A stretch of DNA of 18,899 nt, from positions 1-18,899 of the forward strand of contig JAKAAI010000033.1 in NCBI GenBank assembly GCA_021797055.1, given 5' to 3'. This DNA comes from Thermoplasmata archaeon (GTDB lineage Archaea; Thermoplasmatota; Thermoplasmata; Thermoplasmatales; Thermoplasmataceae). The notes under the pieces are model-generated. The model saw only the letters and a list, made by a program, of their open reading frames with translations. It was not told the origin of the DNA and ran no database searches. A program made the position numbers and the translations under genes. Below are positions 15,117 to 18,899 of this stretch, piece by piece. How positions within the stretch are numbered: the first letter of the stretch is position 1; each line of letters starts with the position of its first letter.

Positions 15117-16189
15117 TCTCCACCGCCGTTGTTAATGCTTTTTATTTTATCAAAAACCATCTTGTAAAGTGCATAGGCCATAAAAATCATGGATTCTGCT
15201 TCGTAGCCCTCAACCCTCATTCCATTGGATGCATGTGCTGCGGTACTGTCTTCTGACCTTGATGCTGCACCATATAGTTTTACCTGTAGATCATTCGCAA
15301 GATCAGTGATGTTCTTGTTGTCAAAAAATAATTTTTCAAACCCCCCATTTCTAGTGACAAACTCATTGAATTTCTTAAGGGAGTTCCTGAGGCTTGTCAA
15401 GCTTGCTCCAACATCTAGGCTTTTGTAAAGTCTATCTTTCGCCTCATCCAGCATTTTAAGGACATCTCCAAGGGATTCCCTTTCTATTATTCCGGGTATC
15501 TCTATGACCTCGTATTCACCCAGGCCAAGCTTTGGAAGGAAGTCGTGAACCCAGTCAGATGACTTGATTTGCCAATCAATCTTAAGATTTTGATTTATTA
15601 TGGATAGATATCCGTCATCTTGCCCTGACCCATTTGAAGATACCAGGTTCAGATTTGTTCTATTTGAAGCATAAGAGCCTATCTGTGTTGGATAAGTGTA
15701 CAATAGAACGCTTATATCGCTGTAGTTGTGAGGTGAGAAATTTTTTTCAATTACAGTTTTCAAGTCCCTAGGAAATGTGGCGTCATTAAGATGGAATTCA
15801 TTTATGTAAGACACAAATGCTTTGTTTTTTAAGTATGTTAAATTAACGTCTATGGTCAAGTTAACATCCCCTTTGGGAGACGATTTTCTTGCGTCGTTCA
15901 TGTATGATACGATTTTCTTGTCAAGACTTAATGTAAGTTCCATTTCTAGTTCTTTCTGACCAAAATTTCTATTATAATCTGTAGGCCCTATCTTAAATTC
16001 CAAAGATGGCATGACTTTCGGTTCCAGCCTGCCAATGGACTTTTTCTCAAAGAAGACGTTTCCGAACATGTTTATTGGCGCTTCTTGATTCATCTGATAT
16101 TTCAGGACAAATGTCATTTTAATTGCTGGCTCGAAACAAGATTCATCGACAGCCATAGATTTCAGATTCAGCTCCAAACCCAATATCAC
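15113..16189 (-). CDS. Protein of unknown function in the GHKL operon (358 aa)
   Basis: The first half (about 1-220) is beta-rich with alternating hydrophobic residues (ELEMELTLSLDKK, VNLTIDVNLTYLK), like a sandwich domain. The second half is helical, including a Leu/Lys-rich helix (about 245-285). The end contains R311…H319 (RSEDSTAAH) followed by a hydrophobic helix (ESMIFMAYALYKMVF). That tail is similar in layout to Abi_C/HEPN-type C-termini, but the Arg-His spacing (seven residues) is longer than the usual R-x4-6-H, so this is only a hint. The start is GTG 16189, which overlaps the regulator's stop (GTGA). The gene is second in the operon. It could be a sensor or scaffold for the GHKL ATPase. 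Confidence 0.72.
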   Translation of the reverse strand: MILGLELNLKSMAVDESCFEPAIKMTFVLKYQMNQEAPINMFGNVFFEKKSIGRLEPKVMPSLEFKIGPTDYNRNFGQKELEMELTLSLDKKIVSYMNDARKSSPKGDVNLTIDVNLTYLKNKAFVSYINEFHLNDATFPRDLKTVIEKNFSPHNYSDISVLLYTYPTQIGSYASNRTNLNLVSSNGSGQDDGYLSIINQNLKIDWQIKSSDWVHDFLPKLGLGEYEVIEIPGIIERESLGDVLKMLDEAKDRLYKSLDVGASLTSLRNSLKKFNEFVTRNGGFEKLFFDNKNITDLANDLQVKLYGAASRSEDSTAAHASNGMRVEGYEAESMIFMAYALYKMVFDKIKSINNGGGE

Positions 16190-16479
16190 CCCTTCAGAAT
16201 TTCTTCAATCTCTTTCAGTTTCTGGGCCACCAGTTTTCCCTTTTCGGTCAAGGAAATAACAGACCTTTTTGGATAAGTCGAGGTGTCTATCTCAGATTTA
16301 ACAATTTTCAAGTTTTTCAGTGCTTCTATAGTTCTGTATAGAGTTGTTGATGAAATGGAATAATCATCAATGAATTTCTGAAAATTCAGGGCCCCTTTTT
16401 CATCAAGTATAAAGATTATTTTCAGAAACTGAGAATGACGTTCGAATTGAAAGATCGGAGAATCTTCTGGAATTGTCAA
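16186..16479 (-). CDS. Winged-helix transcriptional regulator of the GHKL operon (97 aa)
   Basis: This is a MarR/PadR-like winged helix: helix 1 SQFLKIIFILDEKG, then FQKFIDDYSISSTTLYRTIEALKNLKIV (the helix-turn-helix with a recognition helix), a wing SEIDTSTYPKRSVISLTEKG, and a C-terminal helix. The start is TTG 16479: a TAA codon stands immediately before it in frame, and no Met follows. It is the first gene of the operon, and its stop overlaps the next start. A perfect inverted pair of 12-bp sites lies directly upstream, one overlapping the likely TATA element, so it probably represses its own operon. No ligand-binding domain is present, so induction may work through a partner or by titration. 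Confidence 0.78.
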   Translation of the reverse strand: MTIPEDSPIFQFERHSQFLKIIFILDEKGALNFQKFIDDYSISSTTLYRTIEALKNLKIVKSEIDTSTYPKRSVISLTEKGKLVAQKLKEIEEILKG

Positions 16480-16530
16480 TTATAGAAGTAAATAGCATTG
16501 GGTTTAGGATTTTACGCATTACTTCTATAA
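16480..16530. promoter_or_regulatory. Inverted 12-bp operator pair and promoter of the GHKL operon
   Basis: TTATAGAAGTAA (16480-16491) and its exact reverse complement TTACTTCTATAA (16519-16530) flank 27 bases. Read on the minus strand, the distal copy contains CTTATAGA, a TATA-like element that would start transcription near 16500, about 20 bases before the TTG. The proximal copy then covers the 5' end of the message. This is a good autorepression layout for the adjoining winged-helix protein. Confidence 0.55.
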
Positions 16531-16533
16531 GTG

Positions 16534-16560
16534 AAAAGTATTAATACACTGTATACTTTT
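16534..16560 (+). promoter_or_regulatory. Promoter and dyad of the plus-strand RHH gene
   Basis: GTATTAATAC (16538-16547) is both a perfect palindrome and a TATA-like element, about 26 bases before the expected start of a short leader. A wider dyad has arms AAAAGTAT (16534-16541) and ATACTTTT (16553-16560). It probably also binds a regulator, perhaps the RHH protein it precedes. Confidence 0.4.
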
Positions 16561-16581
16561 CCATATTAGGAGTGAAATGCA

Positions 16582-16758
16582 TTGAAACATCTGAACATAA
16601 CATGTGGAGATGAAGTCTTTCAATGGCTAAGTGAACATCCAGAGATTAACAAGTCTGGACTTTTTCAGAAAGTAGTTTCCTTTATGATGGGAAACCAGGA
16701 GACCATTCTGAAAGAGAAAGACCTTCAAGAAATTGCTAAGGAGGAGGTCATGAAATGA
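16582..16758 (+). CDS. Ribbon-helix-helix-like small DNA-binding protein (58 aa, TTG start)
   Basis: A strand (KHLNITCGDEVFQWL) followed by SEHPEINKSGLFQKVVSFMMG matches the strand-helix-helix layout of archaeal CopG-like proteins; INKSGLF is the typical turn into helix 2. The start is TTG 16582, with AGGAGTGA ending 6 bases before it. The nearer ATG at 16577 is only 1 base from that site and gives Met-His-stop. The stop overlaps the next gene's ATG (ATGA). It is divergent from the GHKL operon across a shared promoter region. It likely regulates element genes, perhaps its own. Confidence 0.65.
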   Translation: MKHLNITCGDEVFQWLSEHPEINKSGLFQKVVSFMMGNQETILKEKDLQEIAKEEVMK

Positions 16759-17039
16759 GAACGGAAAAAATGAATGGTTTGCGAGACCACATTAGAATAT
16801 TCAGCCCGCTAAAAAAGATTACCCTCCACCAGTATAAGAAGAGGGATCAGCTCAGGGGGATGATCCTGGACATACAGGATGTCATCAGGAACCTCATGGA
16901 ATTCCGAGCAGGCAACCAGGAGAATCTGTTCCTTGAGACCACAATAAGGGATGCCGCAAGAATTCAAAGCAGATTAGTATCAAAATACACCAGGCTCTAT
17001 GGAGAATTTCCGTTCAGTGTTGTGGAGGTGGAGCAGTGA
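16755..17039 (+). CDS. Small helical protein of unknown function (94 aa)
   Basis: ATG 16755 overlaps the RHH stop, so the pair forms a two-gene operon. The product is mostly helical and basic at the N-terminus (LKKITLHQYKKRDQLRG), with a long amphipathic helix (MILDIQDVIRNLMEFRAG) and a second one (IRDAARIQSRLVSKYTRLYGEF). This could be a dimerising or coiled-coil protein. Its end lies 2 bases from the end of the convergent AbrB-like gene. No family was recognised. Paired with an RHH protein, a toxin-antitoxin arrangement is conceivable, but nothing in the sequence shows a toxin fold. Confidence 0.6.
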   Translation: MRTEKMNGLRDHIRIFSPLKKITLHQYKKRDQLRGMILDIQDVIRNLMEFRAGNQENLFLETTIRDAARIQSRLVSKYTRLYGEFPFSVVEVEQ

Positions 17040-17041
17040 GA

Positions 17042-17200
17042 TCAGAGCTTTTCCACAATGAGTTTACCATCATCGGTAACGGTTATCCTAACCTGATCTC
17101 CGGAACTCAGTGGAAACTCCTTCATGAGTCTCTTGGAGACATAGATAATCCCCTCCCCTCTGGTTCCTATGTGAAAACTGCCTGTTCCTCTTTTTTCCAT
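17042..17200 (-). CDS. AbrB/SpoVT-like swapped-hairpin DNA-binding protein (52 aa)
   Basis: The frame from ATG 17200 reads GTRGEGIIYVSKRLMKEFPLS, then SGDQVRITVTDDGKLIVEKL and stops. This is the AbrB/MazE-type pattern: a strand ending in a basic 'V-x-K-R/L' turn, a short helix, SGDQV, and two closing strands. A TATA-like GCTTATTA on the minus strand (about 17226-17233) is about 28 bases upstream, fitting a leaderless gene. A GTG-initiated frame of 94 codons on the opposite strand covers the same bases, but its sequence looks unlike a protein, so this strand is preferred. It is divergent from a second AbrB-like gene across shared operators. It could be a regulator or an antitoxin without a toxin. 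Confidence 0.72.
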   Translation of the reverse strand: MEKRGTGSFHIGTRGEGIIYVSKRLMKEFPLSSGDQVRITVTDDGKLIVEKL

Positions 17201-17210
17201 TTATATGAAA
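17199..17210. promoter_or_regulatory. Degenerate third copy of the TTTCATACGAAA operator
   Basis: Nine of 12 bases match the reverse complement of the two perfect copies upstream. It overlaps the start codon of the minus-strand AbrB-like gene, where binding would block translation or early transcription. Confidence 0.25.
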
Positions 17211-17238
17211 TAAAGCAAATCCTAATAAGCTCTGTTAA

Positions 17239-17295
17239 TTTCATACGAAATCATAAGATTAATATAACTACATTTTCTTATAGTTTCATACGAAA
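17239..17295. promoter_or_regulatory. Two exact copies of TTTCATACGAAA between divergent AbrB-like genes
   Basis: The copies are at 17239-17250 and 17284-17295, 45 bases apart. Each is a near-palindrome (TTTC and GAAA arms). The first lies just upstream of the minus-strand TATA element. The second sits at the expected start site of the plus-strand operon, whose TATA-like TTAATATAA is at about 17259-17267. Joint autoregulation of both AbrB-like genes is likely. Confidence 0.5.
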
Positions 17296-17304
17296 GGTGA
17301 TGAA

Positions 17305-17475
17305 ATGGAGGATCAGATGATAGCAGTAACTACTGTGCATATGGATAGGAAATCTCCTGGTCTCATTATCCGTCTTCCTAAGAGGATTGCCCAGGAGATA
17401 GGATGGAAAGACAAACAGCAGGTTGTTGTTGAAACAGACGGGACAAGGCTTTTGCTCAAGGTGGCTCAGCAATGA
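17305..17475 (+). CDS. AbrB-like DNA-binding protein, first gene of the zinc-finger operon (56 aa)
   Basis: The product shows the swapped-hairpin pattern: SPGLIIRLPKRIAQEIGW (strand, basic turn, helix), then KDKQQVVVETDGTRLLLKVA (two strands). ATG 17305 has AGGTGAT three bases upstream; ATG 17317 is an in-frame alternative. The last bases overlap the ATG of the next gene (ATGA), making it the leader gene of an operon of at least six genes. It lies divergent to the other AbrB-like gene, with which it shares operators. It probably autoregulates the operon that ends in the recombinase-like gene. Alone, it could also be read as an antitoxin, but no toxin follows. Confidence 0.75.
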   Translation: MEDQMIAVTTVHMDRKSPGLIIRLPKRIAQEIGWKDKQQVVVETDGTRLLLKVAQQ

Positions 17476-17750
17476 TTCTGAACGGCATCCAGTACAACAA
17501 GATGGACTACTTCGATATCACCGATGACGGCAGGATAATCTGCAAATTATGCGGAAATCAAGTCCGCACATACAGGGGAAGGCGTACACATCTGGTGGTG
17601 AAGCATGCCGATTATTTTGGGGTTAAGAAGGAGAAGGTTGACTGGATCAACATAGCCGAGTTCACCAGGAAGCAGAAGGACCTTCATGCCAGGGCAATGG
17701 CGGAGTGGTACAACTCATCAGGCTGGAATCGAACGGAGGTGAGGAGATGA
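17472..17750 (+). CDS. C2H2 zinc-finger protein (92 aa)
   Basis: One zinc finger is visible: C24-x2-C27-x12-H40-x4-H45, in IICKLCGNQVRTYRGRRTHLVVKH. This is the classical C2H2 spacing found in small archaeal virus and plasmid proteins. The basic run between the ligands (RTYRGRR) fits DNA contact. The C-terminal half is helical (EFTRKQKDLHARAMAEWY). It overlaps the neighbours on both sides (ATGA). It is probably a DNA-binding regulator of the element. It is similar in plan to the next gene, so the two may be duplicates. Confidence 0.75.
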   Translation: MILNGIQYNKMDYFDITDDGRIICKLCGNQVRTYRGRRTHLVVKHADYFGVKKEKVDWINIAEFTRKQKDLHARAMAEWYNSSGWNRTEVRR

Positions 17751-18076
17751 AAACAACATCAGGAGACATAGATCCTCGGGACTACTACGCACCTGTCAGG
17801 ATCAGCAGTCACACAAAATGGGAATGCACCTTGTGCGGAAAGCTTCTTGCCAGATCCGCAAGAACATCGCACCTGAAGCTGAAACATGCACAGGAGATCG
17901 GGTACGTTCCCGACACATATTCACCGCCAGGTCCCGAGGAGATCAGGGACATCTGGATAAGCTGGTATGAGAGTGGAGTGCACAGGGCTGATCTCAAAAC
18001 AAGGATCAACAGGGATCTTGACCGCATAACAAGAACAGCAATTGAAAGGGAAATAGGGAGGATTGTTGAGGAATGA
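17747..18076 (+). CDS. C2H2 zinc-finger protein (109 aa)
   Basis: The finger C27-x2-C30-x11-H42-x4-H47 (WECTLCGKLLARSARTSHLKLKH) is followed by a charged helical C-terminus (EIRDIWISWYESG…DLKTRINRDLDRITRTAIEREIGRIVEE). The start is ATG 17747, which overlaps the previous stop and has GAGGAG directly upstream. A longer in-frame start at 17705 would run well into the previous gene. Its plan matches that of the preceding gene, so paralogy is likely. It is probably a DNA-binding protein of the mobile element. Confidence 0.75.
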   Translation: MKTTSGDIDPRDYYAPVRISSHTKWECTLCGKLLARSARTSHLKLKHAQEIGYVPDTYSPPGPEEIRDIWISWYESGVHRADLKTRINRDLDRITRTAIEREIGRIVEE

Positions 18077-18282
18077 TTTTTGACAGCGAAGGAAACCTGA
18101 TACTTCCTTCTGGAACAGCAAGGGAGTTCAGGATAATTAAGAGGAGATTGAAACCCAGGGCCACAGGTGTCTATGTCATATGCCCGAAATGCGGAAACAC
18201 CTGGGAGAGGAGAAGCAAGGCAGCTGGCACTGTGAGGTGCCATTCATGCAATGAGAGAATAGATGTGGAGGAGATATTTTGA
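18073..18282 (+). CDS. Zinc-ribbon protein (69 aa)
   Basis: C37-P-K-C40 and C56-H-S-C59 form a zinc ribbon (CPKCGNTWERRS…TVRCHSCNERI). It is preceded by a basic stretch (REFRIIKRRLKPRATG) that could bind nucleic acid. ATG 18073 overlaps the previous stop (ATGA), and its own stop overlaps a TTG start. Small zinc ribbons of this kind are common in archaeal element operons. The exact role is unknown. Confidence 0.72.
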   Translation: MIFDSEGNLILPSGTAREFRIIKRRLKPRATGVYVICPKCGNTWERRSKAAGTVRCHSCNERIDVEEIF

Positions 18283-18665
18283 TTGCGACAGAGGCAAGGA
18301 TAAGCGGAATTGATGAGATCAGGAAGGAGTACTATGACTACCTTTCCTCAATATACGGAGAGATAGCATCATACCTGAAGATACAGGATGGTGCGGCGAA
18401 TGGACAGAAGCTTGAGCTCATGTTCGAGAAGACCGCATCATCATTTGTCTACTGGAATGAAAGCAGGCAGGAAATGAGTGAAGAGGCCAAAATGAACATG
18501 CTGAAGGGATCAGTGAGAAAATACCGTCTGAAAGAGCAAGGTGAGAAATACCTCTTGACGGAAGATCAGGATGATAAGGCCTTCGGGAGACTTTCTGAAA
18601 ACATGAAACTGGCAGGATACAGATATGATCCTAAGGACAGAGCATTTGTGAGGGATGTGAAATGA
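18279..18665 (+). CDS. Helical protein of unknown function (128 aa, TTG start)
   Basis: The start is TTG 18279, overlapping the previous stop as TTGA and preceded by GGAGGAG, a strong ribosome-binding site. The product is acidic and mostly helical (IDEIRKEYYDYLSSIYGEIASYL…), with a short strand-turn pattern near the end (GYRYDPKDRAFVRDVK). The family was not recognised. Its stop overlaps the ATG of the recombinase-like gene, so it could be an accessory factor for it, or simply part of the element operon. Confidence 0.68.
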   Translation: MIATEARISGIDEIRKEYYDYLSSIYGEIASYLKIQDGAANGQKLELMFEKTASSFVYWNESRQEMSEEAKMNMLKGSVRKYRLKEQGEKYLLTEDQDDKAFGRLSENMKLAGYRYDPKDRAFVRDVK

Positions 18666-18899
18666 GCCAGACTGTGGAAGAGAAAGATTTGGAAACACTT
18701 TTCTTGGAATTTGAGGGTTGGGCTATTGGCACTGGCACATATTCGCCCATCAGTGCCAGGGCGGCAGTGAGATCTCTGAGGTTCATGAACAAGATATTCG
18801 ATGTAAGGCAGGCCAGAAATGATGAGGTTTTGAAGTTCTCAAGGAGCCAGATAATGAAAGGTAGAGTTAACAAGACCGTGGAGAATCAGCTTCAAGCAT
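18662..18899 (+). CDS. Probable tyrosine recombinase, N-terminal core-binding part (cut by window)
   Basis: ATG 18662 overlaps the previous stop, and the frame stays open to the right edge (79 codons). The visible part is helical, with RAAVRSLRFMNKIFDVRQ, then KFSRSQIMKG and RVNKTVENQLQA. This is the pattern of the SAM-like core-binding domain at the start of archaeal integrases, where 'NKTVENQLQAL' leads into the second helix. The catalytic part is beyond the window, so the call rests on this alone. If right, it is a full-length element integrase, in contrast to the short recombinase at 679. It is the last visible gene of the AbrB-led operon. Confidence 0.5.
   Translation, partial: MSQTVEEKDLETLFLEFEGWAIGTGTYSPISARAAVRSLRFMNKIFDVRQARNDEVLKFSRSQIMKGRVNKTVENQLQA

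Noticed and set aside
17036..17320. GTG-started plus-strand frame of 94 codons
   Set aside because: It covers the AbrB-like gene on the opposite strand and its promoter and repeats; its sequence looks random (many Ser, Phe, Asn) and the minus-strand protein has a clear family pattern.
1..18899. CRISPR array or cas genes
   Set aside because: No regularly spaced direct repeats of 24-40 bases and no Cas-type motifs were seen on either strand.

Overview
The window looks like an accessory region of a euryarchaeal genome, most likely from the Thermoplasmata. The clues are moderate G+C, heavy use of AGA/AGG and ATA codons, TATA boxes 24-28 bases ahead of leaderless starts, tightly overlapping small genes, and AbrB-like, ribbon-helix-helix and C2H2 zinc-finger proteins typical of archaeal plasmids and integrated elements. 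The lineage is an inference; no rRNA or other marker gene is present.

Layout. 1-376 (-): start of a membrane-anchored protein cut by the window edge. 679-3096 (+): a short tyrosine recombinase, translationally coupled to a 346-aa membrane-anchored protein, then a second protein with a look-alike N-terminal anchor. 3372-8202 (+): a complete type III restriction-modification pair, mod then res. 8340-8750 (+): an orphan gene of unknown function, flanked by possible gene debris. 8952-11194: a winged-helix regulator diverging from an RHH protein plus membrane glycosyltransferase pair, with palindromic operator-like sites, then two small overlapping genes. 11262-12401 (-): a radical SAM protein whose start lies in a perfect hairpin. 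12434-16479 (-): a compact five-gene operon consisting of a winged-helix regulator, a 358-aa protein, a 169-aa protein, a basic 95-aa protein and a GHKL (Hsp90/MutL-type) ATPase with a C-terminal Ymh/HEPN-like domain. 16582-18899: RHH and small genes, two divergent AbrB-like genes around repeated operators, and an overlapping string of zinc-finger genes ending in what looks like the N-terminus of a second tyrosine recombinase, cut by the window edge.

How it fits together. Recombinase-like genes near both ends, small DNA-binding proteins and two candidate defence modules suggest a mobile-element-borne or element-flanked defence island. The type III R-M system is a recognisable defence system. 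The most interesting part is the operon at 12434-16479. It pairs a GHKL ATPase with a putative HEPN (RNase-type, R-x4-H) domain and several unrecognised partners under a regulator with an inverted operator pair, and I cannot match it to a named system. Its intergenic gaps are exactly filled by two tiny open frames that start on the previous gene's stop and end at the next gene's start.

Several genes here are 60 aa or shorter and easy to miss: AbrB-like genes at 17042-17200 (-) and 17305-17475 (+), an RHH gene with a TTG start at 16582-16758, and the bridging frames at 14481-14555 and 15063-15116. All functional calls come from reading motifs by eye; no database search was run.
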